Of a DNA stretch of 64,000 bases, positions 7,996 to 16,565 are shown piece by piece. The stretch comes from an uncultured Lachnospiraceae bacterium (GTDB lineage Bacteria; Bacillota; Clostridia; Lachnospirales; Lachnospiraceae), in assembly GCA_946414885.1 (NCBI GenBank), contig CAMKQH010000002.1:124001-188000 (forward strand). Reading direction: 5' to 3'. Each line of letters begins with the position of its first letter. Position 1 is the first letter of the stretch. The position numbers were made by a program, and so were the translations under genes. A model generated the notes under the pieces. The model did not search any database, was not told where the DNA came from, and saw only the letters and a list, made by a program, of their open reading frames with translations.

Positions 7996-9597
7996 ATGGC
8001 AGAAACAGCAAAAATCACAGTACATCCGTCTTTTAAGATCGGAGAGATCTCACCGAGGCTCTTTAGTACGTTCTTAGAGCCCATCGGAACCATGGTGAAC
8101 GGCACCATGTACAATCCCAAGCATCCCACCGCGGACGAGCAGGGATTCCGTACGGACTTTATCAACGGGTTGAAGGGGACGGGCATGCCGGCATGTCGTC
8201 TGCCCGGCGGAAACTTTGTATCCGCATGGCGGTGGAAGGATTCCATCGGCCCCAAGGACCAGAGGAAGGTTCACCTGGATCCCGCATGGTATCAGTTTAT
8301 CCCAAATGACGTGGGACACGACGAGTATCTGCAGTGGGCGGAGAAGGTTGGAACGGAGCCTTTGTACACGATCAATCTTGGCACCGGCACGTTTCAGGAC
8401 GCCATGGACATCGTGGAGTACACGAACTTTGAGGGCGGCTCCTACTGGTCTGACCTGCGTAAGCAGTATGGACATGAGAAGCCTTACGGCGTAAAGACCT
8501 GGTATCTTGGAAATGAGATGGACGGTCCCTGGCAGCTTGGTTCCTGGGACAAGGATCCGAGAGGTTACGGCGTTCGTTGTAACGAGGTTTCCAAGGCCAT
8601 GAAGTGGATCGACGCCTCCATCGAGACGGCAGTATGCGCAAGCTCCGCATTGTTCATGGACCACTATCCCACTTGGGAGGAGACCGTATTGCAGGAGTGC
8701 TATGAGACCGTGGATCTTCTTTCCATGCATCACTATCACAGCGCACCTCCCGGAGACTGGAAGGCCCTGCTCGGCGGTTCCGCATATTACGAGGACTTCA
8801 TCAATACCGAGATCGCAATGTGTGACCTCGTCGGGGCAAAGTGCCGTTCGCCGAAGAAGATCATGCTTTCCTTTGATGAGTATGGCTGCATGGTTCGCCC
8901 GAACAGCCCGCTTCATCCCGGATATGGCTATCACAACATGGCGAGATCGCATTATCGCTTTGATCCGAAGAGACCTTATATCCGCCATGATCCCGACAAC
9001 ATGCCGGACAGACAGTTCCCCGGCGGCGACATGCTTCACGCACTTTCCATGCTGTCCATCCAGCTGGCGTTCCTGCGTCACGCAGACCGCGTGAAGATCG
9101 GATGCATGACGGGCGGTCTCGGAGCACTTTGCAGCTCCAACCATGATCACGTATGGAAGTCTGCTTCCCACTACGCATTCATGGACATGATCAATTACGC
9201 AAAGGGAACCTCCATGCGCACGGACGTACAGAGCGAAACTTATGACATTCCCGGCTATGCGATCGATGACACTTCACAGTACTACGACAAGGAAGGCCTT
9301 ACTTACGTTGACAGCGCTTCCGCCTGGGATGAAAAGGAGGAAACCCTGACGATTTTTGTCATCAACAGAAATGAAGAGACGGAATATCCGATTAGGGTAG
9401 ACGTGCGCGGATTTGAGGAGTATACTTTTGATAAGCATATCGAATTATGCTCAGATGATCTGGACGCTAAAAACAGTTTCGAGGAGCCGGAGCGCATCAT
9501 GCCTGCCCTGAAGTCTGGGGGGACTTTTGAAGACGGCATTTATGCGGGACACGTAAGACCTCTTTCCTGGAACGTTCTTCGTTTCAAGAAGAACTAA
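7996..9597 (+). CDS. GH51 alpha-L-arabinofuranosidase
   Basis: A 533-residue intracellular exo-enzyme that releases terminal L-arabinofuranose from arabinan or arabinoxylan oligosaccharides. The acid/base Glu is in GNEMDGPW (residue 174) and the nucleophile Glu in SFDEYG (residue 295), positions almost the same as in characterised GH51 enzymes. There is no signal peptide. The start chosen is ATG 7996 because GGGAGGT at 7983-7989 is its ribosome binding site; the ATG at 7981 overlaps that site. The gene lies between the GH94 phosphorylase and the sugar-sensing cyclase, and a LacI-type operator precedes it. Other GH51 activities (endoglucanase) exist but this motif set is the arabinofuranosidase one. 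Confidence 0.92.
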   Translation: MAETAKITVHPSFKIGEISPRLFSTFLEPIGTMVNGTMYNPKHPTADEQGFRTDFINGLKGTGMPACRLPGGNFVSAWRWKDSIGPKDQRKVHLDPAWYQFIPNDVGHDEYLQWAEKVGTEPLYTINLGTGTFQDAMDIVEYTNFEGGSYWSDLRKQYGHEKPYGVKTWYLGNEMDGPWQLGSWDKDPRGYGVRCNEVSKAMKWIDASIETAVCASSALFMDHYPTWEETVLQECYETVDLLSMHHYHSAPPGDWKALLGGSAYYEDFINTEIAMCDLVGAKCRSPKKIMLSFDEYGCMVRPNSPLHPGYGYHNMARSHYRFDPKRPYIRHDPDNMPDRQFPGGDMLHALSMLSIQLAFLRHADRVKIGCMTGGLGALCSSNHDHVWKSASHYAFMDMINYAKGTSMRTDVQSETYDIPGYAIDDTSQYYDKEGLTYVDSASAWDEKEETLTIFVINRNEETEYPIRVDVRGFEEYTFDKHIELCSDDLDAKNSFEEPERIMPALKSGGTFEDGIYAGHVRPLSWNVLRFKKN

Positions 9598-9644
9598 ATG
9601 GGTCTCCGCTCCTTGAGTGATATGGTATCTTTTGGAGTTGGGGA

Positions 9645-11585
9645 ATGAAGAAAAAAATAGCGGTATTTGCAAACGGCTGGAGTAACGAGGCACTCTCTAA
9701 CGCCGTTAAGGGAATTAAAAAATATGCGGCACAGGAAGACTTTGACGTATTTGTCTTCCTGTGCTTTGCTAACGTTAGCGCGCAGACGGAATTGATGCAG
9801 GGCGAACTGAACGTATACGGCCTGTGTAACATGGCGGACTATGACGGCATCATTATCTTTTCCAACATGCTGAATTCGGATGAAACCGTGATCTCTCTTT
9901 GCGAAAGGGCAAGGGATCAGGGAGTCCCGGTGGTCAGCATTGGCATGGAGGTGGACGACGTGCCCTGCGTGAGCGTGGACGGAAATACGGGCATGCGCGA
10001 TCTTGTAGCGCATCTGGTGGAAAAGCACGGCGTGCGGGACGTGGTTTACGTGGGCGGCGTGCCCGGTCATGCGGAGAGCGACGCGAGGCTTGAGACTGTC
10101 AGAAAGGTATTAAAAGAGCACGGACACTCCTTAAAGCATGAGAACGTGGTTTACGGCGGCTGGTCAAACCGTCGGACCATCGAGGCGATCCATTCCGTTT
10201 TGAAGACTCGCAAGGGTAAGCTTCCGGATGCCTTTATCTGCGCGAATGACATTATGGCGTTATCAACGGCTACGGAGCTTGGAAACATGGGCTATACGCT
10301 CCCGAAGGACGTCATCGTGACGGGGTTTGATTACGCCAAGGACGGTCAGATCTTTTTCCCGGCACTTACGACCGTGCAACAGAACTATGACGAAGTGGGG
10401 TATCAGTGTTGCAAGATCCTTTTCGAAAACATGAAGCGGGGAAAGTTTAGGGCGCGTTATCTGGTTTCCACCTGCTTGCATCTGGGGGAAAGCTGCGGCT
10501 GTAGCAACACCATGGATGGATGGAAGCTGAGAACGGACTTCTGCAAACACTTTTACCAGAAGTCAACGGATGCGGCTTTTATGGAGCAGACGGAGCGCTC
10601 CATGAGACAGAAGATCTCAGAGGTGAGCAGCTACGCGGACCTAAAGCTTAGCCTTCGCGAACATTTCCATGAAAATCACAGATTTGAAGGCGAGAACCTT
10701 CACATCGTGGTCAATGCCGAGTACTTCCAGAACGTTATGGCCAGCGAGCAGGAGATCTGGGACAAGAAAACCCGGAAAAAGCTTGAAGTGGTGGTATCGT
10801 TAAAGGACGGCGAGATCCAGGAAGTGGAACGGATGGATCGTCGGCAGCTGATCCCGGGATATGAGAAGACGGACGGGGTCCAACACGTGTATTATATCCT
10901 TCCGCTCCATTTTATGCAGTATAATTACGGTTACGTGGTATTTGCGGATGAACCCTATATCCTGACGGAGGAGCTTTTGTATTCCTACATGGAAAAGCTC
11001 CAGCAAGCGTTAAAGCTTCTTCGCACGAACCTTCGCCTGGACGCGCTGAACAAGAATCTGACGAGGTTATACGACAAGGATCCCATGACGGACTTGTTCA
11101 ATCGTTTTGGCTATGAAAATAAGGCCATTCCGCTGTATCAGGACAGCGTCCGCAAGCATGAAAGCATGATGGTCATGTTCGTTGACATCAACTTTATGAA
11201 GCGCATCAACGACCAGCACGGGCACATTCACGGGGATGCAGCGATCCGGACCGTTGCGGAAGCCATCAAGGAGAACATTGATGGAAATTGGATCGCCGTC
11301 CGGTTTGGAGGCGACGAGTTCCTGATCATTGCGCCGGATTGTGACGACGCGGAAGCTGAGGACGTGAAGAAAAACATCCTGGAGTATTTGGAGGGGAAGA
11401 ATAACGACGGGTCGAGACCCTATCACATTTCCGCGAGCTGCGGCTACGTGATCACGGACCCGGAGAGCGGATATCCCCTGCAGGAATACATCCGCGAGGC
11501 AGACCGTCTGATGTACGAGATCAAGCGGGAAGTGCACGCAAAGGATGAAGAGGAGCAAAAGAAGTTAAAGAAACAAAAAGCATAG
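9645..11585 (+). CDS. LacI-type sugar-binding core (no HTH) fused to GGDEF diguanylate cyclase
   Basis: A 646-residue soluble protein. Residues about 1-290 match the periplasmic-binding-protein-like core of LacI/XylR regulators (start MKKKIAVFANGW; later AFICANDIMALS, VIVTGFDY and FPALTTVQQN), but the DNA-binding helix-turn-helix is absent. A cysteine-containing segment and a linker domain (about 295-480) follow, then a GGDEF domain with the exact GGDEF motif at residues 555-559. No RxxD inhibitory site is visible just upstream, so feedback inhibition by c-di-GMP may be missing. No signal peptide or TM helix is seen. It is encoded 47 nt after the arabinofuranosidase gene, so it probably makes c-di-GMP in response to an intracellular sugar (inference). 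The ligand is unknown. Confidence 0.85.
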   Translation: MKKKIAVFANGWSNEALSNAVKGIKKYAAQEDFDVFVFLCFANVSAQTELMQGELNVYGLCNMADYDGIIIFSNMLNSDETVISLCERARDQGVPVVSIGMEVDDVPCVSVDGNTGMRDLVAHLVEKHGVRDVVYVGGVPGHAESDARLETVRKVLKEHGHSLKHENVVYGGWSNRRTIEAIHSVLKTRKGKLPDAFICANDIMALSTATELGNMGYTLPKDVIVTGFDYAKDGQIFFPALTTVQQNYDEVGYQCCKILFENMKRGKFRARYLVSTCLHLGESCGCSNTMDGWKLRTDFCKHFYQKSTDAAFMEQTERSMRQKISEVSSYADLKLSLREHFHENHRFEGENLHIVVNAEYFQNVMASEQEIWDKKTRKKLEVVVSLKDGEIQEVERMDRRQLIPGYEKTDGVQHVYYILPLHFMQYNYGYVVFADEPYILTEELLYSYMEKLQQALKLLRTNLRLDALNKNLTRLYDKDPMTDLFNRFGYENKAIPLYQDSVRKHESMMVMFVDINFMKRINDQHGHIHGDAAIRTVAEAIKENIDGNWIAVRFGGDEFLIIAPDCDDAEAEDVKKNILEYLEGKNNDGSRPYHISASCGYVITDPESGYPLQEYIREADRLMYEIKREVHAKDEEEQKKLKKQKA

Positions 11586-11608
11586 CGCCAAAAAGATTGG
11601 GAAGACGA

Positions 11609-11806
11609 TCACTCGTCTTCCCAAAATAATTCATCCAAAGTTTTTCCGAGAACCTTGCAGATGCTTCTGCAAAGGTTGATGGTGGGGTTATAGTCCCCTT
11701 TCTCAATGGCATTGATGGTTTGTCTTGAAACGCCGACCTTGTCTGCCAGGTCCTGCTGGGAGAGATCCAAAGCAGCCCTGGCGGATTTTAATTTTAAATT
11801 CTTCAT
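11609..11806 (-). CDS. Small XRE-family transcriptional regulator
   Basis: A 65-residue protein that is almost entirely an XRE/Cro helix-turn-helix (LSQQDLADKVGVSRQTINAIEKGDYNPTI), with a short acidic tail LFWEDE. Such minimal regulators are usually paired with a membrane protein carrying a DERQ-type segment, as here. The start ATG has a TTGGAGGA site. It is the last gene of a minus-strand operon with the two membrane proteins upstream, and probably autoregulates it. Convergent with the GGDEF gene, 23 nt apart. Confidence 0.85.
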   Translation of the reverse strand: MKNLKLKSARAALDLSQQDLADKVGVSRQTINAIEKGDYNPTINLCRSICKVLGKTLDELFWEDE

Positions 11807-11836
11807 GAGAAATCCTCCAATTCTTTAGACTGCTTT

Positions 11837-12961
11837 TTATTCATCTTCCTCATCTTCTTCCGCGATCAGCGCATTCTTTTTTGCAATGTCCCGCCTTTTG
11901 AAAAGAACCGTGATGAATAAGGACAGGAACATTAAGGTACAGAACAGGTTTAGGACGCTGTAGCCAAACTGACCGTCCCGGTAGAGCGAACCATCAATGA
12001 CGGAGAAGAGGACCAGTACGAAATTGAATAACGTAATAAAACCGAAGACCGCCATGACGGATGACATTTTTTGATTTAGGGCGAAATAGGCTTCATGCCA
12101 AATGCAATAGTTTACGTGTACGGAAATGCCGAGGAAAAGGCCGATGACGTATAAGACGGCATAATCCATTTCGGGGAAGAGACCGCCCATGTCAAAAGCG
12201 AACGTGATTCCAGTGAAGATCAGCATGACGTAAAAGGTAAGTTTAAACCCGCGCCCGCGTTCCAATTCCTGACGCTCGTCATACTTGGGACTCTCCATGA
12301 TCTTTTTGCTTGTGCTCATTGCGGCAAGCATCAGGACGGCGATGCAAGTACCGATCAGCAGTCCGAAAATCACGCCGTAGAATTGTCCGGATTGGAAAGC
12401 ATCCACGGAAGTAAGGCGGAATTCCTGCTGCATGTTCCACGTGCCGTCGGTCTTTAGGGAAGCAAACGTGGGGGCAAGCTCCTTTGCAAGCTGGGGCGCC
12501 TGATATGCACCGCAGAGATAATTAACTGCCAGCTTTTCGAATTGCTCCGGTTTGGTGACGTAAACGTATTCGGCGCGGTAATTACCGGCAGAGAGCTCCA
12601 TGACGGGATCCGCACTGAGAACGCCGTCGCAGGTTGCATAGATTTCTTCCTCCTTGTCATTAAACAGGATCAGCATGGTGAGAAATCCGAGGTCTGTGGA
12701 GGGATAGGAAGAAAAATCCTTGCTTTTTACGCCTTCCGGAGCCCAGCTAAAGTACGTGCGATACTGACCGCTCTTTTCTACGGTGAATTCAAAGGTGCTT
12801 TTTTCATGATCGGGAGTACCCTGTGTGACTTGAACTTCCGTTTTCCGGATGGAGCTGATCTTGTTGTCATTTTTTGATTCCACGTGGAAGGTGAATGCGC
12901 ACAGGCCGATCAGAATCAGCATGCAAATAATGGCGATGGTGCAAACGGTTGATTTTTTCAC
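11837..12961 (-). CDS. Membrane protein with extracytoplasmic domain and DERQ-type four-helix tail
   Basis: 374 residues. One N-terminal TM helix (about 8-26), an extracytoplasmic domain of about 165 residues, a TM helix (about 200-220), then ESPKYDERQELERGRGFK followed by four hydrophobic helices and an acidic tail (EEDEEDE). The DERQ segment and helices resemble small membrane proteins normally encoded beside XRE regulators. The ectodomain resembles that of the CPBP protease upstream: both show F-x-V...G-x-Y...W, an STD element, an AG turn and a final F...NY. GTG start at 12961 with AAAGGAGG 5 nt before. No function is known; a partner or substrate adaptor of the protease is an inference. 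Confidence 0.6.
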   Translation of the reverse strand: MKKSTVCTIAIICMLILIGLCAFTFHVESKNDNKISSIRKTEVQVTQGTPDHEKSTFEFTVEKSGQYRTYFSWAPEGVKSKDFSSYPSTDLGFLTMLILFNDKEEEIYATCDGVLSADPVMELSAGNYRAEYVYVTKPEQFEKLAVNYLCGAYQAPQLAKELAPTFASLKTDGTWNMQQEFRLTSVDAFQSGQFYGVIFGLLIGTCIAVLMLAAMSTSKKIMESPKYDERQELERGRGFKLTFYVMLIFTGITFAFDMGGLFPEMDYAVLYVIGLFLGISVHVNYCIWHEAYFALNQKMSSVMAVFGFITLFNFVLVLFSVIDGSLYRDGQFGYSVLNLFCTLMFLSLFITVLFKRRDIAKKNALIAEEDEEDE

Positions 12962-12972
12962 GGAAACCTCCT

Positions 12973-14601
12973 TTATGCCCTAAGGAAAACCGGCAGATAA
13001 CTGATCAGGAACAAACCCAAGGTTCCCAGAAGGAATACTAACATAAATTTGCTGGAAAACATTGCCTTGAGTGCTTCACCTCTTGTGGCTTCTCCCTCGA
13101 ATCTCCTCAGACGGAAACGTTTTTTTGCCATAAAGACAATCAGCAGGATCACGCCGATAAGGGCAATCAGGAATAGGATCACGTTCCAAATGGCATATAG
13201 GGCGACGTATAGTCCGGCCACGCCGGAGGTGGTTAAGAATTCTTGCATGGCAGCAACGTCAGTAGTGGTGGGAGCGTATTCAGCATATTTGGAATACAGG
13301 AATGCCGTGATGACGGACGTTGTCATGTTGATGGCCATGTGCAGGCCGATGGTGTAACGGATCCTGCCGGTGCGGGCATATACAAAGGCAAATAATAAAC
13401 CAAGCGCAAATGCGAAGAAGAACTGCTGGAAGTTGCCGTGGAACAGGCCAAACATAAGTCCCGAGGTGAAAATCGCAATGAATTCGCCGTACTTGATCAG
13501 ACGGTCCACAATGAGTTTACGGAAGACGAGTTCCTCGAAAATGGGAGCACCAATGCCGACGGCCAGGATACGCCAGAACGTGCCGGAATTCGCCATGATC
13601 TGGGAGATGGCTGTTTCAGCACCGCCAAAGGGCGCCGTGATCATATTGTGGACGATGCTTCCCACTAAGGCGCCGGGAAGCACGATGCCAAAGCTCATGA
13701 GCACGAACAGAAGGAACGTGCCAGCGCCCATCTTCTTCTCTGGAATGGGCTGGGTGGGAACGCCCTTGCATGCCAGGTAAGCCAAAGGAAAGCCGATCAC
13801 GTCCACGGAAAGGATGGTGAGAATCAGGCTCATGGTAATGGAGTTCTTGCTGGCAAAATCGGCCAGGAAGTTGATGAGAATGACGTTAACGATCATTTGC
13901 GTCAATATTACGGCTGCCAAAAAGATGGAGTGGCTGTTGCCAATCTCGTCAAAGCGTTCTTTTAAGGTTGCGTCAGCTTTGTGTTCCTTGGAAAGGCAAA
14001 GGAACAGGCAGATCAGGATCAGGGCCCCTGCGGCAAGCGCTGCCAGCTGAAACATAAAGGGCGCGGGGACGAGTTGATTTACGGTAATAATGGCATGCAT
14101 GGTACGGTCGCCGTCAGCAGGAGGAGTGGAGAAATCGTACTGGCTGATCATGTTATCCAGGCCTTCACCATCCTCGTAATGATAATAATTTTTTGCAAAT
14201 TCGCGCATGGCATTCTCGTCATCAAGGAAAAAGAGCTCCAACGTCGTTTCACCGGCATTCGCCTGGACCTGACAGGGCAGCTCCTTTGTCTGATAAGCGG
14301 TAAGGGCGGAATTCACATTGCCGGCGGAATCCGTGGATGCAAATGCGGTAATGAAGCCGGGTTCCTCTATGTCCCAGGTCAGGGAATAGAAATACTTGCC
14401 GTCCGCCGGAAGCGAAACCTTGAAAGCGTGGGAATCGGGAGTAGCCTGGCCGTTCTCCACGTGTATGGTAAAGGTCTGGTCGATGGTCGTGATCTCACCG
14501 CCTACGCGGTTGGACATTAAGATAAAGAAGATGATCATCAGGAAGAACGGGATGATCAAAATTAAGGAAATAAGGCACAGAACGTTCTTTTTTGTTTTCA
14601 T
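12973..14601 (-). CDS. CPBP-family intramembrane metalloprotease with N-terminal ectodomain
   Basis: 542 residues. An N-terminal TM helix, an extracytoplasmic domain of about 140 residues, then a multi-helix CPBP (CAAX protease and bacteriocin-processing) domain. Its conserved motifs are present: EELVFR (EExxxR), FGLFHGN (FxxxH) and a C-terminal HMAINM element. These enzymes cleave prenylated or hydrophobic peptides inside the membrane and in Gram-positives take part in peptide maturation or self-immunity. The extra ectodomain is not part of the standard family and is shared with the next gene in the operon, 11 nt downstream. The start ATG has an AAAGGAG site. The substrate is unknown; no bacteriocin precursor was found nearby. 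Confidence 0.8.
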   Translation of the reverse strand: MKTKKNVLCLISLILIIPFFLMIIFFILMSNRVGGEITTIDQTFTIHVENGQATPDSHAFKVSLPADGKYFYSLTWDIEEPGFITAFASTDSAGNVNSALTAYQTKELPCQVQANAGETTLELFFLDDENAMREFAKNYYHYEDGEGLDNMISQYDFSTPPADGDRTMHAIITVNQLVPAPFMFQLAALAAGALILICLFLCLSKEHKADATLKERFDEIGNSHSIFLAAVILTQMIVNVILINFLADFASKNSITMSLILTILSVDVIGFPLAYLACKGVPTQPIPEKKMGAGTFLLFVLMSFGIVLPGALVGSIVHNMITAPFGGAETAISQIMANSGTFWRILAVGIGAPIFEELVFRKLIVDRLIKYGEFIAIFTSGLMFGLFHGNFQQFFFAFALGLLFAFVYARTGRIRYTIGLHMAINMTTSVITAFLYSKYAEYAPTTTDVAAMQEFLTTSGVAGLYVALYAIWNVILFLIALIGVILLIVFMAKKRFRLRRFEGEATRGEALKAMFSSKFMLVFLLGTLGLFLISYLPVFLRA

Positions 14602-14797
14602 GGGTAACTCCTTTACGTAAATAATGAATGGGTCATTGGGATTCTATGATTCCGATTCTTTTTTGCGGCGAACGCACCAAAAAGTCATGCAGAAGGCGAT
14701 CGCCAACGCGCAAACGCCGCAGATGCGGACCCAGGCGTCGCTCAGGGTAAATAAAAAACCTCCTTTTGGGGTGATGGATTTTCTTTGTCCTGAAGTC
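14602..14797 (-). other. Leader of the CPBP operon, possible small TM-coding frame
   Basis: Between the promoter (14798-14826) and the CPBP start lies about 195 nt. It holds an ideal AAAGGAGG site (complement of 14759-14766) and a frame running to a stop at 14644 that would encode one TM helix ending in RRKKESES. No ATG, GTG or TTG lies 5-10 nt after that site, and the ATG at 14802 falls inside the promoter -10 box. Translation is therefore unproven. Confidence 0.35.
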
Positions 14798-14826
14798 ATC
14801 ATAACACCCTCACGACAAAATGTCAA
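14798..14826 (-). promoter_or_regulatory. Strong sigma-A promoter of the CPBP/XRE operon
   Basis: Reading on the minus strand: TTGACA (complement of 14821-14826), a 17-bp spacer and TATGAT (complement of 14798-14803). It drives the three-gene minus-strand operon. Confidence 0.7.
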
Positions 14827-15016
14827 CTATATTTTACAAAAAGTCAAACCGAAAGAGAAGAAAAGATCGAAAGAAATGATTGAAACAAAACGGAATACCA
14901 TGTATAATATTGAGTGCTGACTGAATAAAATGACGTTGGGATCAAAAAGTATTGTTAGTCCGGCGTTATAAAATGATCAGTATTCAGGGATAAAAAGGAC
15001 GCAAGGGAGAGAAAAC

Positions 15017-16207
15017 ATGAGAAGAGTTGGTACGGTTTCAAGAGGAATTCGCGGTCCCATCATCCGTGAGGGGGACAATCTGGTGGAGATCACCGTTGAC
15101 AGCGTGTTGGAGGCAGCCAAGGAAGAGGGCTTTGAGCTCCGCGACAGGGACGTCATCGCAGTGACGGAGTCCATTGTGGCCAGGGCACAGGGAAACTACG
15201 TGACGGTGCAGGACATCGCACAGGACGTTCGTGAAAAGCTTGGCGGCGGCACCGTGGGCGTGATCTTCCCGATCCTTTCCAGAAACCGTTTTGCCATTAA
15301 TCTAAAGGGTATCGCCATGGGATGTAAGAAGGTGGTTTTGATGCTGAGCTACCCCTCTGACGAGGTGGGCAACGCGCTGATCACTTATGACCAGCTGGAC
15401 GAGGCAGGGATCAACCCTTATTCCGACGTGCTGACCCTTGATAGATACCGCGAGCTCTTTGGCGAGAACAAGCATGAGTTCACTGGCGTGGATTACGTTC
15501 AATACTATTCCGACATTATCACCGAGGCCGGCGCAGAAGTGGAAGTGATCTTTGCAAATCAGGCGAAGACCATCTTAAAATACACGGATTGTGTCCTGAC
15601 CTGTGACATTCACACGAGAAAGCGCACCAAGAGAATCTTAAGGGAAGCTGGCGCAAGGATTGTTTGTGGACTTGATGATATCTGCACGGCGCCCATCGGC
15701 GGGAGCGGATACAATTCCAGCTATGGCCTGCTCGGTTCCAATAAATCTACGGAGAGCAAGATCAAGCTCTTCCCCCAGGACTGCAAGCAGCTTGTTTTGG
15801 ACATTCAGGAGCAGATCCTGAAGGCGACCGGCAAGCACGTGGAGGTCATGGTCTACGGCGACGGCGCGTTCAAGGATCCCCAGGGTAAGATCTGGGAGCT
15901 GGCGGATCCCGTGGTATCCCCGGCATTTACGGACGGACTGATCGGCACGCCGAACGAATTGAAGTTAAAATATCTGGCAGACAATGATTATGCGAACTTA
16001 AGCGGCGAAGCGCTCCGACAGGCGATTTCTGACAGCATCAGGGCAAAGAGCGGTAACCTGAAGGGCAACATGGCGTCCCAGGGCACGACGCCGAGACAGC
16101 TGACCGACCTGATCGGATCCCTTTGTGACCTGACTTCCGGTTCCGGAGACAAGGGAACGCCCATCATCCTGATCCAGGGATATTTCGACAATTACACGAA
16201 CGAATAA
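15017..16207 (+). CDS. CofE-like protein (coenzyme F420-0:L-glutamate ligase family)
   Basis: 396 residues that resemble the CofE/F420_ligase family: an N-terminal region with G-x-I...GD-x-L and the segment VIAVTESIVARAQG, plus later LTCDIHTRKRTKRI and VMVYGDGAFKDP blocks. CofE adds glutamates to the F420 side chain in archaea and actinobacteria. The protein is longer than CofE (about 250), and no other F420 gene is in the window. Clostridial members are common and uncharacterised, so a different amide-forming ligase role is more likely. Start ATG 15017 after AGGGAGAGAAAAC. The gene is monocistronic, closed by a strong terminator. Confidence 0.7.
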   Translation: MRRVGTVSRGIRGPIIREGDNLVEITVDSVLEAAKEEGFELRDRDVIAVTESIVARAQGNYVTVQDIAQDVREKLGGGTVGVIFPILSRNRFAINLKGIAMGCKKVVLMLSYPSDEVGNALITYDQLDEAGINPYSDVLTLDRYRELFGENKHEFTGVDYVQYYSDIITEAGAEVEVIFANQAKTILKYTDCVLTCDIHTRKRTKRILREAGARIVCGLDDICTAPIGGSGYNSSYGLLGSNKSTESKIKLFPQDCKQLVLDIQEQILKATGKHVEVMVYGDGAFKDPQGKIWELADPVVSPAFTDGLIGTPNELKLKYLADNDYANLSGEALRQAISDSIRAKSGNLKGNMASQGTTPRQLTDLIGSLCDLTSGSGDKGTPIILIQGYFDNYTNE

Positions 16208-16226
16208 GGCATGAGGCCAAGTGATA

Positions 16227-16256
16227 AAAAACCGTCTGCAACTGCAGGCGGTTTTT
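16227..16256 (+). terminator. Intrinsic terminator after the CofE-like gene
   Basis: Stem AAAAACCGTCTGC (16227-16239) pairs with 16244-16256 around a 4-nt loop, ending in TTTTT. Confidence 0.85.
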
Positions 16257-16495
16257 GCATGCCCGGCGGACCTGCAAAGTGGTCTGGGGTATCGTTTTAT
16301 CGGAAAAACGGGGAGTTTGCAATAATACACAAAAAGCTGAAAAAAGATTGCATTTATCATTTTAGAAAAATTGAGAATTTGGAAGAAAAAAAGTGGACAT
16401 TTTTGCGAAAATGGAGTATCATTGTATAAAATAGACAAAAACTTACAGGCAAAAATGGAAAAACAGGAAAAAGTCTAAAAAATTTAACGTTTTTG
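16257..16495. other. AT-rich intergenic stretch, no gene seen
   Basis: About 240 bp upstream of the transporter promoter is rich in A-tracts spaced roughly irregularly. No convincing coding frame, RNA fold or second promoter was recognised. The A-tracts could bend DNA upstream of the promoter. Confidence 0.4.
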
Positions 16496-16551
16496 TTGAC
16501 TCTGACCTTGTGGCATTGTATTATTAGTGTAAACAAAGTAAAACGATTTAC
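16496..16551 (+). promoter_or_regulatory. Sugar ABC operon promoter with LacI-type operator
   Basis: TTGACT (16496-16501), a 17-bp spacer and TATTAT (16519-16524) form the promoter. The operator GTAAAACGATTTAC (16538-16551) starts about 14 bp after the -10 box, where a bound LacI-family protein would block elongation. The first permease start follows after GGGAGG. Confidence 0.75.
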
Positions 16552-16565
16552 GGGAGGCGATTAAA

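Noticed and set aside
8074-9171. Open frame of 365 codons antisense to the GH51 gene
   Set aside because: Shadow of a strongly biased coding sequence; no ribosome binding site and no recognisable domain.
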